From Anaerolineaceae bacterium (GTDB taxonomy: Bacteria; Chloroflexota; Anaerolineae; Aggregatilineales; Phototrophicaceae): a DNA stretch of 64,000 nucleotides. The notes beneath the pieces were generated by a model that saw nothing but the letters and a program-made list of their open reading frames with translations, made no database searches and was not told the origin of the DNA. Positions 27,354 to 37,174 of the stretch are shown in pieces. A program made the translations under genes and the position numbers. Every line of letters starts with the position of its first letter. The stretch's first letter is position 1. The stretch covers positions 1,426,001 to 1,490,000 of the forward strand of contig JAPPOB010000010.1 in the NCBI GenBank assembly GCA_028818375.1, written 5' to 3'.

Positions 27354-30300
27354 ATGCCCAACGAGAAAAACCCGGAAGACGGCGCTCCCCGTCCCGACGG
27401 GGACGAACCCGCCGGCGCCCCGCGGCCCGAAGACATGCTGCCCGCCGAGGGGCCGGAGCCGCCCGGGCCGGACGCCGGGGTCGAGGAGCTGACCGCGCTG
27501 GTCGACGCCCTGGCGGACCCGGGGGTGGCTGCGGCAGATCTTCCCGCCCCGGAGGACACCCTGGCTGACCTGCCGGCATCGCTGCCGGAAGAAGGACCCG
27601 GCCCCGAAGCCGGGGACGACGAACGCGGCGCCCCTTTCCGCGCCACCGAAGCCGAAGTGCGCGGCCTGCGTCAGCGCAAACGCGATGGCCTGATCACGCA
27701 GGAGCAGCTGCTGGAAGAATTGCGGCGCCACATGGTCGAGGAGGAGGGCGTCTGGTGGATGCTGGGCGTCGAGACCGACACCTGGTACCGCTACGACGAG
27801 CTCGCCGGCGGCTGGGTTATCGCGTCGCCTCCGGCCCATGCGGGCGTCTCACCTGGGGACGGCCTCGACATCCCCGAGGGCCTGGCCGGTCCGGAAGAGA
27901 CCCTGTCCGGAACGCTGCCGCCCGGTTTCGCGCTGGATGAGGACGAGTTGCCGCGCACCGATACGCCGCTCTACGATGAAGAGGCGACCATCCCCGGCAT
28001 GGCGGCCATCCACCAGGGCACGCAGCGACTCAGCCAGGAGGACGCGCCCCAATCCGCGGCCCCGGCCGTCACCCGGCCGGCGCAGCAACTGCGGGAGCGT
28101 CTGGCGCCGCGCGCAGGGGTACCGCCGCCCCAACCTGCCCCCACCGCGGCTCCCGCCCGCAACGTGCTGCCGCAACGCCTTCTCTTGCTGGCGGCCCTGC
28201 TTGGCGGCGCCTTTCTGGCGCTCGTCGCCCTGACGGGGCTGGTCGTCCTGTTGCGCTACAACAGCATCGTCGGACGTTACAGCGAGGCGATTGACGCGCT
28301 GGCCCAGGCGCAACCCGCCTTCCAGAGCCTGCGCATCCTCGATGGCAGCGGTGAATTGCTGACTGAACTCGACAGCGAGGAAGGTCGGCGCGAGCCGCGC
28401 GCCCTCGGCGATATCTCCCCCTGGCTGATCGCGGCCGTCATTGCCGCGCAGGAGCCACAGTTTTACGGCAGCTCGGACTTTAGCCTGCCTGGCATCGTCG
28501 GCGACCTCTTCGGCAGCGCCCCCGACGCGTCCGTGACCATCGCCCGGCGCCTGGCGGAGCTCAGGATTCGCAACGAGGGTGCGGGCGACGCCGCCCAGGC
28601 GCGGCACCGCAACATCGTCGCCGCTGAACTGGCCCGTCGCTACGATCGCAACACCCTGCTTGAACGCTACCTGAACGAGGCTGAATTTGGCCCGCGCATC
28701 TTCGGCGCCCAGGCGGCCGCGCAATACTGGTTCGGCCTGGACGCCAGTCAGTTGCAGCCGGTCGAGTCGGCCCTGCTGGCCAGTCTTCTGACCCACCCGG
28801 GCGTCACGCCGCTGGAGGCGGCGACGCGCGACGAGTCCCTCGCCAACGCCGATGCGCTGCTGCGCACCCTGGCCGGAATGCACTGCCTCACCCTGCAACA
28901 CACGTCCACCCACCCGGATTTCGCCAGGCCCTTCTGCGCCCACCGCCAGCAAATCCTCGACGACCAGGGCAACTTCAGCCCGGCCACCAATCTGCAACGG
29001 GCCACGCTCGGCACCCGCGATTTCTCCGCGCCGGCCGCGGAGGCGACCTGGCCGCACTTCAGCGCCCAGGTCGTGGCCGGGTTGCGCGCCAGATACGGCG
29101 AGGACGCCTTCCGCAGCGGGGCGACCGTGCACACGACGCTCGACCCGCGCATCCAGCAGGCCGCCGCCGATGCCCTGCGCGACCAGTTGCAGTCCAGCGG
29201 CAGGAACCGCAACGTGCAGACCGGCGCCGTCAGCGTGGTGGACCCCGCCAGCGGCGAGTTGCTGGCCCTGGTCGGCGAGGGCGACCCGCTGGCCATCCCC
29301 GGTTTCCAGGCGCCGGACGCCGCCCTCATGCCCCTGCTCTACGCCGCCGCGCTGGAGGGAGTCGGCGACCGCAATGGCAACGGCCAGCTGGACCATGACG
29401 AGTACCTCACGGCGGCTTCCATTCTCTGGGACGTGCCCGGCCAGGCGCCCAATCCCTTCTTCCCGCCGCTGCCCCACGGCAACCTGACCCGCGGTCCGGT
29501 CTCCCTGCGCAGCGCGCTGGCCAACGCCCTCAACATTCCCGCCGCGCGGGTCTGGGATTTCGTGACCCGCGAACGCTTCCTTGAAACGGCCGGCCGCCTG
29601 GGGCTGAAGACCTTCCAGACCGCCGGAGGCGACGACCTCGGCGACTCGCCTGGCGAGACCGGGGTGCTTCTGCCGGAACTGATGCAGGCCTACAGCACGC
29701 TCGCCAATTACGGCCGCTACCAGCCCCTTACCGCCATCCGTGCGGTGACCCTGGCCGATGGCAGTGAAGTGCCGTGGCTGGACGCGCCTGACGGCGGCGA
29801 CGTGCTGCACCCGGGCGTGGCCCTGCTGGTCGGCAACCTGATGGCGGAGGACAGCGGGCGCAGCATCATCGGCGAGGAGGGTCCGCTCACCCTGCCGGGC
29901 CACGAGGGCGCCATCGCCGCCATCGCCAACACCACCCTCGGCTCGCGCGATCTCTGGGCCATGGGCTACAGCAACAACCTCGTCGTGGGCGTCTGGCTGG
30001 GCCGTCACGATGACCAACCGACCGCCTCCAGCGGCCTGCTGGAGGCCGCGCCGGTCTTCCGCCGCGTCATGCAGGCGGCCCTGCAGGGACGGCCGCGTCC
30101 CACACGCTTCTCCGGCGCGCAGGCCACGCTGGCTGTGGCGCCGGTCTGTCGCCTGAGCGGCGCCCTGCCGGATGCCGGCTGCCCGGGCGGGCAAGGCGAC
30201 GAGTTCTTCGTGCCGGGCTACCCGCCGCCGCCGCCGGAACAGGGCGTCATCGTTTCACGCACGATCGACACCTGGAGCGGCCTGCTGGCCAACGAGTTTT

Positions 30301-30785
30301 GCCCGCAATTCCAACGCGAGCAGACTTTCCTGCGTCTGGAAGCCGAAGACCCCCTGGTCACGGCCTGGCTGGGTTCGGCGGCCGGCCAGACCTTCCTGAG
30401 CGCCAACGGTCTGACCGACCTGCCCGTCGGCAATGCGCCAACCACCGCCTGCGACGTCTCCACGCGCCAGCCGACGCTCGAGTTACGCAACCCGCCGCAC
30501 AATTCGGTCGTGCAGGGCAGCATCACGGTCACCGGCACGGTGTCCGCGCAAAACATGGAACGCTTCGAACTTTCGCTGGTGACGACCCGCGGCGCGCTGA
30601 TTCAGCAACTGGGCAGCTGGGAACAGCAGCGGCCGGGCCAGGGCGAAGCCCTGGTGCAGTGGAACACCGCCGCCGTGCCCGACGGCCAGTACCTGTTACG
30701 CCTGATCGCCCGTTCCGTCGGCGGCGGTTACGCGCAGCGCGAGGCCTTTGTCGTCATCAGCAATGCCGCCGCGGCCGGCGGCTGA
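27354..30785 (+). CDS. PBP1A-like bifunctional protein with all catalytic motifs lost
   Basis: 1143 residues. Acidic Pro-rich cytoplasmic part (1-265), one membrane helix (about 272-298), GT51-like domain, transpeptidase-like domain and a C-terminal beta domain (from about 1040). The overall alignment to class A penicillin-binding proteins is clear (YLNEAEFGPRIFGAQAAAQYWFG, RSALANALNIPAARV, GYSNNLVVGVWLG). The active sites are gone: the GT51 ED dyad reads Q366-E367; the SxxK box is A656-A-L-M659; SxN is A725-L-N727; KTGT is IANT at 857-860. An EF-hand-like loop, DRNGNGQLDHDE, lies at 672-683. It is probably a structural or regulatory pseudo-enzyme of wall assembly. The start is set by the promoter at 27292-27321, with a weak AAAGGAAAG site. 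Confidence 0.85.
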   Translation: MPNEKNPEDGAPRPDGDEPAGAPRPEDMLPAEGPEPPGPDAGVEELTALVDALADPGVAAADLPAPEDTLADLPASLPEEGPGPEAGDDERGAPFRATEAEVRGLRQRKRDGLITQEQLLEELRRHMVEEEGVWWMLGVETDTWYRYDELAGGWVIASPPAHAGVSPGDGLDIPEGLAGPEETLSGTLPPGFALDEDELPRTDTPLYDEEATIPGMAAIHQGTQRLSQEDAPQSAAPAVTRPAQQLRERLAPRAGVPPPQPAPTAAPARNVLPQRLLLLAALLGGAFLALVALTGLVVLLRYNSIVGRYSEAIDALAQAQPAFQSLRILDGSGELLTELDSEEGRREPRALGDISPWLIAAVIAAQEPQFYGSSDFSLPGIVGDLFGSAPDASVTIARRLAELRIRNEGAGDAAQARHRNIVAAELARRYDRNTLLERYLNEAEFGPRIFGAQAAAQYWFGLDASQLQPVESALLASLLTHPGVTPLEAATRDESLANADALLRTLAGMHCLTLQHTSTHPDFARPFCAHRQQILDDQGNFSPATNLQRATLGTRDFSAPAAEATWPHFSAQVVAGLRARYGEDAFRSGATVHTTLDPRIQQAAADALRDQLQSSGRNRNVQTGAVSVVDPASGELLALVGEGDPLAIPGFQAPDAALMPLLYAAALEGVGDRNGNGQLDHDEYLTAASILWDVPGQAPNPFFPPLPHGNLTRGPVSLRSALANALNIPAARVWDFVTRERFLETAGRLGLKTFQTAGGDDLGDSPGETGVLLPELMQAYSTLANYGRYQPLTAIRAVTLADGSEVPWLDAPDGGDVLHPGVALLVGNLMAEDSGRSIIGEEGPLTLPGHEGAIAAIANTTLGSRDLWAMGYSNNLVVGVWLGRHDDQPTASSGLLEAAPVFRRVMQAALQGRPRPTRFSGAQATLAVAPVCRLSGALPDAGCPGGQGDEFFVPGYPPPPPEQGVIVSRTIDTWSGLLANEFCPQFQREQTFLRLEAEDPLVTAWLGSAAGQTFLSANGLTDLPVGNAPTTACDVSTRQPTLELRNPPHNSVVQGSITVTGTVSAQNMERFELSLVTTRGALIQQLGSWEQQRPGQGEALVQWNTAAVPDGQYLLRLIARSVGGGYAQREAFVVISNAAAAGG

Positions 30786-30787
30786 TC

Positions 30788-31657
30788 TCAGCAACCTGCG
30801 AGGAAACGCGCCCCCTGCAGTACGCCCAGTTGCGTGGCCTCGTCGCTGACGTTGAAGTAGTGGTCCTCCAGTTCGACCGAGATGGCGCCCGCATAGCCGT
30901 TGTCGCGCAAAATACTGCAGATCTGAATCCAGTCCGACACGCCGTGGCCGGGGATCGTGTAGCGCCAGTGGAAGCCGCCGAAGGCGTAGGGTTCGGCGAA
31001 GGTCGCCTCCTGCTCGTGGCCGTAGCGATAGAGGTTCTCGGCCATGATCATGCAGTCCTTGCCGTGCACGTGCCTGACGCGCCCGACGAATTCGCGCAGG
31101 AAACGCAGCGGGTCGATGCCCATGCGCAGCAGATGCGAGGGATCGTAATTGACCGCCATGGCCGGCGACGGCACCTCGCGGAACATGGCGCCATAGGTCT
31201 CCGGCGTGCACACCAGCGAACCCGGCCCCGGCCAGCCTTCAATCACGATGTGCGAGTCGCAGTCCTCAAGGGTCGGCGCCAGCGCGCTGAAGCTTTCGAC
31301 GGCGTAACCGAAATTCTCCTGGCGCGGCAGCGAGGGGTCCTTCGGCAGCACCACGATGAAATAGTTGCGCGCGCCATGCGGCGACAGCTCGCGAATGGTC
31401 TCGGCGCAGAGCGCGACGGCCTCGCGACGTTCGCCCGGGTCGGGCGAGACCAGCGGCTGAAAAACGGGGAAATCGACCGAGCCGATGCGAAAACCGGCGT
31501 CGGCGAGCGTCGCCGTATCGTCGAGGTTGTAGGGCGCCAGGTCGATCACATTCAGGTCGTTGGCCCTGGCCCAGGCGATCATGCCCTCCAGGTCCTGTTC
31601 CCAGTTGTAGCGTACGCGTCGCCAGCCGATGGGGAAATTGCCGGTGCGTGTGTTCAT
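30788..31657 (-). CDS. Sugar phosphate isomerase/epimerase-type TIM-barrel protein
   Basis: 289 residues of the xylose-isomerase-like TIM-barrel family (AP endonuclease 2 superfamily). Likely metal ligands are in IVIEGWPG, NYDPSHLL, RHVHGKD and SVELEDHYF. Family members isomerise or epimerise sugars, inositol derivatives or hydroxypyruvate. The region FGGFHWRYTIPGHGVSDW is a typical late barrel segment. The specific substrate cannot be told. The stop lies 2 bases from the convergent PBP-like stop. A TATACT -10 lies 42 bases upstream. Confidence 0.85.
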   Translation of the reverse strand: MNTRTGNFPIGWRRVRYNWEQDLEGMIAWARANDLNVIDLAPYNLDDTATLADAGFRIGSVDFPVFQPLVSPDPGERREAVALCAETIRELSPHGARNYFIVVLPKDPSLPRQENFGYAVESFSALAPTLEDCDSHIVIEGWPGPGSLVCTPETYGAMFREVPSPAMAVNYDPSHLLRMGIDPLRFLREFVGRVRHVHGKDCMIMAENLYRYGHEQEATFAEPYAFGGFHWRYTIPGHGVSDWIQICSILRDNGYAGAISVELEDHYFNVSDEATQLGVLQGARFLAGC

Positions 31658-31699
31658 GCGCTGTCGGTCCCTTATGCAGGAAAATGTGGTCGCCGACGC

Positions 31700-31705
31700 A
31701 GTATA
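31700..31705 (-). promoter_or_regulatory. -10 TATACT upstream of the TIM-barrel isomerase
   Basis: Minus-strand GCTATACT, 42 bases before the ATG at 31657, overlapping the end region of the upstream Hsp70-like gene by position only (its stop is at 31713). No clear -35. Confidence 0.45.
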
Positions 31706-31712
31706 GCGCGCT

Positions 31713-33539
31713 TCAGTCCAGTGCCTTGATGACGACGAGGTAGTTTACCGGCGTTTCGCCGGCATGGCCGCGCGCCCGGTTGCCACCCAGCGCCAGCTCG
31801 CCGGCCTCGTAGACGCGGCTGTAAAGATGTAGCATGCGCGGGGAACGCCATTCATCGCGCAACTCCAGGAGATGCCGCTCGCGTTGCCAGTCCCGCAGCC
31901 AGCGCGGCAACTCCACGGTGCCGGCATCGTAGCCCACGTAGAGGCGCGCGCGCCGCGTGAGGCACAGTTGCAGGTAGGCCTCGTCGTCGCAATCGCGGTC
32001 GATGGCGGCGAGCCGCAGCGCCGGCAGTCCGCTCAGTTCGGCCGGCATGCGGTCCAGCGCGAAACTGTCCTGCAGGTAGGCGGCCTCGCCCGGGCGAAAG
32101 GCGTAGCGCTCATGACCGGCGTCGCTGCTGGTTACCACGCCGGCAAGAAGGACATTGTCCGGCCTTTCGTAGCGAATGGCGCCGGCCGGCAGCGGACGCT
32201 CCTGCGTGCCGGCGATGACCGCCATGCCGCCCACGACTGAGACCAGCGGCTCCAGTTCGGTGAGCCGTTGCGCGCCGAATCGCCGCTCCAGCAGGGCCAC
32301 GAAGGCCGGCACCGCCGAGGAACCGCCGGTGCGCAGGACGACGTCGACGTCACTCGCCTGCAGCCCCGCGTCCGCCACCACCTGCTGCAGGCCCTCGTCG
32401 ACGGCGGCCAGTTCGCGCGCGATCATGCGCTCGAAGCGCTCGCGTGTGATCTGCTCGCGAATCCGGATGGGGCCCTTTTCGAAGACCAGTTCGGTTTCCG
32501 TCTCCTCCGACAGACGGCGTTTGGCCCCTTCGATTTCGCGGAAGAGCTGGTAGCCAAGGTTGCGCGTGACCAGGGCCTCCAGCGCCTTGAGCGCCTGCGG
32601 GTCGCTGCTGGTCTGCTGAAATTCGCGGATGCGTTCCAGGTTGTGCGGCCGCGACAGGTCCGACATGGTCTGCCAGCTGGTCAGCATCTCCAGCCAGTCG
32701 GAGGGAAAGAGACGCCGCTCGCGGTCGGTCACGCCGCGGCCGAAGTAACGCGTCAGCGAGCGCATGATGGCCCGGTCAAGGTCGTCGCCGCCGACCAGCA
32801 CGCCGCGGCTGGCGAGAATCTCCGGCGCCTGGCGACCGCCGAGACGCGCCACGGTCAGGTCCAGCGTGCCGCCGCCGAAGTCGAAGACCAGGCAGGTCTC
32901 GCGCTTCTCGCTGCGCACGTGGTGCAGCCAGGCGACCGCCAGGGGCTCGGTGGCGAAACGGATATCGCGGAAACCGGCCTCCAGCGCGGCCGTGTAAAGA
33001 ATCTCCTCGGCGCGGGCGTCGACGCGCGCGTCCTGCGAAAAGCGCACCGGCCGCCCGATGACCACGTCTTCGCACGCCGCCGCGAAATGCGCCCGGGCGC
33101 AGTCCCGCAGCGCCACCAGCAGCAGACAGATGAGTTGATCGACGGTGTAGAAGCGATCGAAGATACGCGTGCCTTCATAGTCGGGGTTACGCAAAATGGT
33201 CTTGACCGACTGCAGCAGGCGGCCGTGGGCGGCCACGTCGACCAGCGCCGCCAGTTCCTGCTCGTAGCTGATGGCGTCGGCGTCGCGACCGGCCACGACA
33301 ATCTCGGCCGAGCCGATGACGCGGCGGCGCCAGCGCACCGGTCGGCCCGTGTCGTGCTCCAGATAGGCGAAGGCCGCCTCGATGCCGACGGTGCTGTTTT
33401 GCTCGCGGTCAACGTAGATCAGCGAGGGCAGCACAAAGGGGTTTTCGTTGGCCGCACTTGTGCGCACCGTCCCAAGCCGCTCGCCGTCGTAAAAGGCGAC
33501 GGCGGAGTTGGTGGTGCCGAAGTCAATGCCGAGGCGCAC
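31713..33539 (-). CDS. Hsp70-family protein with an unassigned C-terminal domain
   Basis: 608 residues. The actin-like ATPase domain is complete: phosphate 1 IDFGTTNSAVAF, phosphate 2 LVFDFGGGTLDLTVA, and the adenosine motif RTGGSSAVPAF around residue 400. The overall form resembles YegD/HSP70-like paralogues rather than DnaK, because the DnaK substrate-binding beta sandwich and lid are missing. The last 150 residues instead form a beta-rich domain with YVGYDAGTVELPRWLRDWQ that I do not recognise. The start is GTG 33537-33539 with a weak AGGG site. It probably works with a J-protein such as the one at 22730. Confidence 0.85.
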   Translation of the reverse strand: MRLGIDFGTTNSAVAFYDGERLGTVRTSAANENPFVLPSLIYVDREQNSTVGIEAAFAYLEHDTGRPVRWRRRVIGSAEIVVAGRDADAISYEQELAALVDVAAHGRLLQSVKTILRNPDYEGTRIFDRFYTVDQLICLLLVALRDCARAHFAAACEDVVIGRPVRFSQDARVDARAEEILYTAALEAGFRDIRFATEPLAVAWLHHVRSEKRETCLVFDFGGGTLDLTVARLGGRQAPEILASRGVLVGGDDLDRAIMRSLTRYFGRGVTDRERRLFPSDWLEMLTSWQTMSDLSRPHNLERIREFQQTSSDPQALKALEALVTRNLGYQLFREIEGAKRRLSEETETELVFEKGPIRIREQITRERFERMIARELAAVDEGLQQVVADAGLQASDVDVVLRTGGSSAVPAFVALLERRFGAQRLTELEPLVSVVGGMAVIAGTQERPLPAGAIRYERPDNVLLAGVVTSSDAGHERYAFRPGEAAYLQDSFALDRMPAELSGLPALRLAAIDRDCDDEAYLQLCLTRRARLYVGYDAGTVELPRWLRDWQRERHLLELRDEWRSPRMLHLYSRVYEAGELALGGNRARGHAGETPVNYLVVIKALD

Positions 33540-33655
33540 GGGATTACCCTGTTACGGATTGTTGGAAGCGATGTACTTGCCCGTCTATCGCTCTGGCGAT
33601 GAATGGCCTGGCAGAGTACACTTGCGCCCATTCATGGTCAAGCGGGGAGAGCCTC

Positions 33656-34156
33656 GTGTCGCGCGAATTTCGTCATCTGGTCGTCACCCTCTTGTTGACC
33701 CTGGCCGGGTTTCAGTTCATTCGCCTGTGGATCATCGAGGAAGGCGCCCTGCCCGACTGGCCGCTACCGCTGGCGCTGGCGCTCGTCGGCCTCGTGCTGG
33801 TTGCCTGGCCGCAACGCGAGGAGGCGGAGACCGGCCTCGTGGCGCTGGATGGCAGCGACGCCCTGCCCCCGGCGGTCGGCGACGACCTGACGCTCATCAA
33901 GGGCATCGGCCCCCGGCGGGCCCGCAGCCTGGCGCAGGCGGGTTGCCCGCGCTTCAGCGACCTCGCGCGGCTCAGCGAATCCGAACTGGCGCGGCTGCTG
34001 GATGACGTCGGCGTCGTGCCGCCTTCGTCCGCCACCCTGCGCGCCTGGATCCGCCAGGCGCAGATCGCCGGAGACGGCGACATGGCCTGGCTGCGCGAGT
34101 ATCAGGCGACCCTCAACCCCGCCGGTGAGGAAATCGACCCGACTCAGTCAGGTTGA
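33656..34156 (+). CDS. Membrane-anchored helix-hairpin-helix protein
   Basis: 166 residues. Two hydrophobic segments (about 8-25 and 37-52) are followed by a soluble part containing a helix-hairpin-helix motif, LTLIKGIGPRRARSLAQAGCPRFSDLARL, of the kind seen in DNA-binding or ring-assembly proteins. Such TM-HhH proteins are common in Chloroflexota and cyanobacteria, but the function is unknown. GTG 33656 is preceded by GGGGAGA 7 bases upstream. It is divergent from the Hsp70-like gene and overlaps the VOC gene by 13 bases at the 3' end. Confidence 0.75.
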   Translation: MSREFRHLVVTLLLTLAGFQFIRLWIIEEGALPDWPLPLALALVGLVLVAWPQREEAETGLVALDGSDALPPAVGDDLTLIKGIGPRRARSLAQAGCPRFSDLARLSESELARLLDDVGVVPPSSATLRAWIRQAQIAGDGDMAWLREYQATLNPAGEEIDPTQSG

Positions 34157-34494
34157 CAAAACTTGTAGAGATTGCCGTCCACGTCCAGCACGGCAAATTC
34201 GAGGCCCCAGGGCTGTTGCCGCAGCGGCCCGTTGGGATGGATGATCCCCTGTGCTTCATACTCCGCATGGAGTGAACGCGCGTCGCTGACATACACGTAG
34301 CAGCTGGTGTTCTGCGCGATGTAGCGGTCCGCGCAAAGCCAGTAATGCACGCTGACCTCGTCGCGCCGGAAGATGGCGTAGTCTTCATGTTGCGCGACGC
34401 AGCGAAAGCCCAGGCATCCCTCGCAAAACGCGACCGTGCGCCCGATGTCCAGCGAGGCGAGCACGGCAGCAATGCGCTCCAACTGGCCGGTCAT
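34144..34494 (-). CDS. VOC-family (glyoxalase/bleomycin-resistance-like) protein
   Basis: 116 residues with the paired beta-alpha-beta-beta-beta modules of the vicinal oxygen chelate superfamily: IAAVLASLDIGRTVAFCEGCLGF, then EVSVHYWLCADRY, and SCYVYVSDARSLHAEYEAQG with EFAVLDVDGNLYKFCQP. The His and the two Glu that may bind metal are present (HYW, EFAVLD). It may be an enzyme or a drug-binding protein. The gene is 29 bases upstream of nothing recognisable and is followed by clpC on the same strand in the other direction of position, so co-expression is uncertain. Confidence 0.85.
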   Translation of the reverse strand: MTGQLERIAAVLASLDIGRTVAFCEGCLGFRCVAQHEDYAIFRRDEVSVHYWLCADRYIAQNTSCYVYVSDARSLHAEYEAQGIIHPNGPLRQQPWGLEFAVLDVDGNLYKFCQPD

Positions 34495-34523
34495 GAGTGG
34501 ACGGCGGCGCCCGTTGCCAGGGT

Positions 34524-37034
34524 TCAGGCGGGCGCGGCTTCCTCGCCCTCTTCTTCCATGGCCTCCAGCGACAGACGCCCGTCCTCATCCACGTCGGCCA
34601 GTACGATGCCGGCCAGCGGGAAGCGTCCGGAGAGAATGCCGTCGGAGAGCACGTCCTCGACTTCATTCTGGATCAGGCGGCGCAGGGGCCTGGCGCCGAA
34701 TTCGGGGTCGTAGCCGTGGTCGGCCAGCCAGGTGCGCGCCTCGTCGCTGGCCTCCAGGGTCATGGCGTGTTCCAGCAGGCGCTCGCGCACCTTGTCCAGT
34801 TCCAGTTCCACAATGTCGCGGATTTCGTCGCGCGTCAGGGAGCGGAAGACGACGGTGGCGTCGACGCGATTGAGGAATTCCGGCCGGAAAGCGCGGCGCA
34901 ACTGCTCCATGACGTTGCGGCGCATGTCCTTGTAGGCTTCCTGCTCGCTGATGGCTTCGTCGCGCTTCAGGTCAAAGCCAAGGCTGGTGTTGCGCTTGAT
35001 CGTATCCGCGCCGACGTTGCTGGTCATGACGATGATGGCGTTGCGGAAGACAATGTTGCGGCCGCGCGCGTCGCTCAGTTGCCCCTCTTCCATCACCTGC
35101 AACAGCATGTTGAAGGCCTCGGGGTGCGCCTTCTCGATCTCGTCGAAGACGACGATGCTGTAGGGGCGGCGGCGGATGGCCTCGGTCAGCTGGCCGGCGT
35201 CCTCGTAGCCCACGTAGCCAGGCGGAGCGCCCACCAGACGCGCCACCGAATGCCGCTCCATAAACTCCGACATGTCCAGTTGCACCAGGGCGTCCTCGCT
35301 GCCGAAGAGAAACTCGGCCAGGGCCTTGGTCAGTTCGGTTTTGCCGACCCCCGTCGGCCCGAGGAACATGAAGGAGCCGATCGGCCGGCGCGGGTCCTTC
35401 AGACCGGCGCGGGCGCGGCGCACCGCCTTGCTGATGGCGTCGATGGCCTCGTTCTGGCCGACGATGCGCTGGTGCAGGGCCTCTTCCATCTGCATCAGCC
35501 GTTCGCTCTCCTCGCCGGCGATGCGCATCACCGGGATGCCGGTCCACATCGACACGACCTCGGCGATGTCCTCGGCCGTCAGGCGCGGCTGGTTGTTTTG
35601 CGAGTTCCAGTTGGCCTTGAGCCCGTCCAGCGATTCCCCCAGGGTCTCGCGCTGTTGCTGCAAATGACCGAGGCGATCGTCACGCACCTGGTCCTCCGGC
35701 CCTTCTTCCGCTTCCAGCGAGAGCAGGGCGATGTCCTCACGCACGCGGCGCAATTCCTTCTCCATGTTGCGCACGCGCGCCGCCTCGGGGCTCTTGTACA
35801 TGCGCAGGCGCGCGGCGGCCTCGTCAATCAGGTCGATGGCCTTGTCGGGCAGGAAGCGATCCGGCACGTAGCGCGCCGACAAATGGGCGGCCTGCTCAAT
35901 GGCGTCGTTGGTGATCTCGACGTTGTGGTGTTCCTGATAGGGGACGCGAATCCCCTGCAGAATCTCGATGGTCTCGTCCACGCCGGGTTCGTCCACCTGT
36001 ATCTGCTGAAAGCGACGCTCCAGCGCCGCATCGTTCTCTATGTGCTTGCGGTACTCGTCCATGGTCGTGGCGCCGATGCACTGCAGTTCCCCGCGCGAGA
36101 GGGCCGGCTTGAGGATGTTGGCCGCGTCGACGCTGCTGCCGGCCGAGCCGGCGCCCACCAGCATGTGCACCTCGTCGATAAACAGGATGCTGTCCGAGGA
36201 CTTGAGCTCTTCGATGACCCGCTTGAGCCGTTCCTCGAACTGGCCGCGGTACATCGTGCCCGCCACCAGTGAGCCGACGTCCAGTTGCAGCACCCGCTTG
36301 TTGAGCAGTGGCCGCGGGGTGTCACCGCTCACGATGCGTTGCGCCAGACCCTCAATGATGGCCGTCTTGCCCACGCCCGGCTCGCCAATCAGCGCCGGGT
36401 TGTTCTTGCGCCGCCGGCTGAGCACCTGGATCACGCGTTCGATCTCGATTTCCCGCCCCACCACCGGGTCCAGCTTGCCCTCCCGGGCGGCGGCGGTAAG
36501 GTCCGTCGCCAACTGGTCCACCAGCTGCGTCTTGCCTTCGCGCTGGCGCGAACGCCGCTCTTCCTGCGGCGCCTGCCGCGGTTGCAACGGGCTCTCCTGC
36601 AGCACGCGGCGCGTCTGACGCCGCACTTCCTCCGGGCTGACGCCCAGGCGCTTAAGCACTTCAATCGCCACGCCATCGGACTGGCGCACCAGGCCCAGCA
36701 GCAGATGCTCCGTGCCAATGTAATGATGTCCAAGACGCCGGGCCTCGTCGACGGCCAGTTCCAGCACGCGTTTGGTGCCCGGCGACAGGTCGATCTGGGT
36801 GTCGCCGTTGCGCGAACCGGCGCGAGTCAGTCGTTCGACCAGTTCTTCAATGCGCCTCTGCTCCAGACCCAGGTCGCGCAGCACACGACCGGCCACGCCA
36901 CCTTCCTCGCGCATCAGGCCCATGAGCAAATGTTCGGTGCCGATGGTGCTGTGCCGAAAGCGCTCCGCCTCCTCCTGCGCCAGGCTGAGGACACGGCGGG
37001 CCCGCTGGGTGAAGCGTTCCATCTTGTTGGGCAC
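34524..37034 (-). CDS. clpC: ClpC-type AAA+ unfoldase
   Basis: 836 residues. Two N-terminal Clp repeats ([13 protein letters not shown] and [13 protein letters not shown]) are followed by AAA module 1 with GEPGVGKT, a middle domain of coiled coil, and AAA module 2 with GPTGVGKT, plus the ClpP-interacting region after RIVGQ. ClpC feeds unfolded proteins to ClpP and often uses adaptors. No ctsR, mcsA or mcsB is next to it. The start is GTG 37032-37034, set by GGGAGGT about 5 bases upstream; an ATG 4 codons later lacks a site. A TATACT -10 is at 37097-37102. Confidence 0.95.
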   Translation of the reverse strand: MPNKMERFTQRARRVLSLAQEEAERFRHSTIGTEHLLMGLMREEGGVAGRVLRDLGLEQRRIEELVERLTRAGSRNGDTQIDLSPGTKRVLELAVDEARRLGHHYIGTEHLLLGLVRQSDGVAIEVLKRLGVSPEEVRRQTRRVLQESPLQPRQAPQEERRSRQREGKTQLVDQLATDLTAAAREGKLDPVVGREIEIERVIQVLSRRRKNNPALIGEPGVGKTAIIEGLAQRIVSGDTPRPLLNKRVLQLDVGSLVAGTMYRGQFEERLKRVIEELKSSDSILFIDEVHMLVGAGSAGSSVDAANILKPALSRGELQCIGATTMDEYRKHIENDAALERRFQQIQVDEPGVDETIEILQGIRVPYQEHHNVEITNDAIEQAAHLSARYVPDRFLPDKAIDLIDEAAARLRMYKSPEAARVRNMEKELRRVREDIALLSLEAEEGPEDQVRDDRLGHLQQQRETLGESLDGLKANWNSQNNQPRLTAEDIAEVVSMWTGIPVMRIAGEESERLMQMEEALHQRIVGQNEAIDAISKAVRRARAGLKDPRRPIGSFMFLGPTGVGKTELTKALAEFLFGSEDALVQLDMSEFMERHSVARLVGAPPGYVGYEDAGQLTEAIRRRPYSIVVFDEIEKAHPEAFNMLLQVMEEGQLSDARGRNIVFRNAIIVMTSNVGADTIKRNTSLGFDLKRDEAISEQEAYKDMRRNVMEQLRRAFRPEFLNRVDATVVFRSLTRDEIRDIVELELDKVRERLLEHAMTLEASDEARTWLADHGYDPEFGARPLRRLIQNEVEDVLSDGILSGRFPLAGIVLADVDEDGRLSLEAMEEEGEEAAPA

Positions 37035-37096
37035 GTCGACCTCCCTTCGTGGGGTCAGGGCGCGTCAGGCGCTGCGGGGTCATGTAGGCGTCCACC

Positions 37097-37102
37097 AGTA
37101 TA
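37097..37102 (-). promoter_or_regulatory. clpC -10 element
   Basis: Minus-strand TATACT preceded by TGG, so an extended -10 of the TGG-TATACT type, about 62 bases before the start codon. TTGTCC at about 37118-37123 is a weak -35 at 15 bases. Confidence 0.5.
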
Positions 37103-37174
37103 CCACCGCCAAATCGCGGACAAGGCCCGATTCGCGGCCCGGGCAGGGATATCCTGGAAAATCTTAATGTTGGG

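Noticed and set aside
27849..30194. A 781-codon minus-strand frame opposite the PBP-like gene
   Set aside because: Antisense shadow. The plus-strand frame shows family homology along its whole length; the minus frame shows none.
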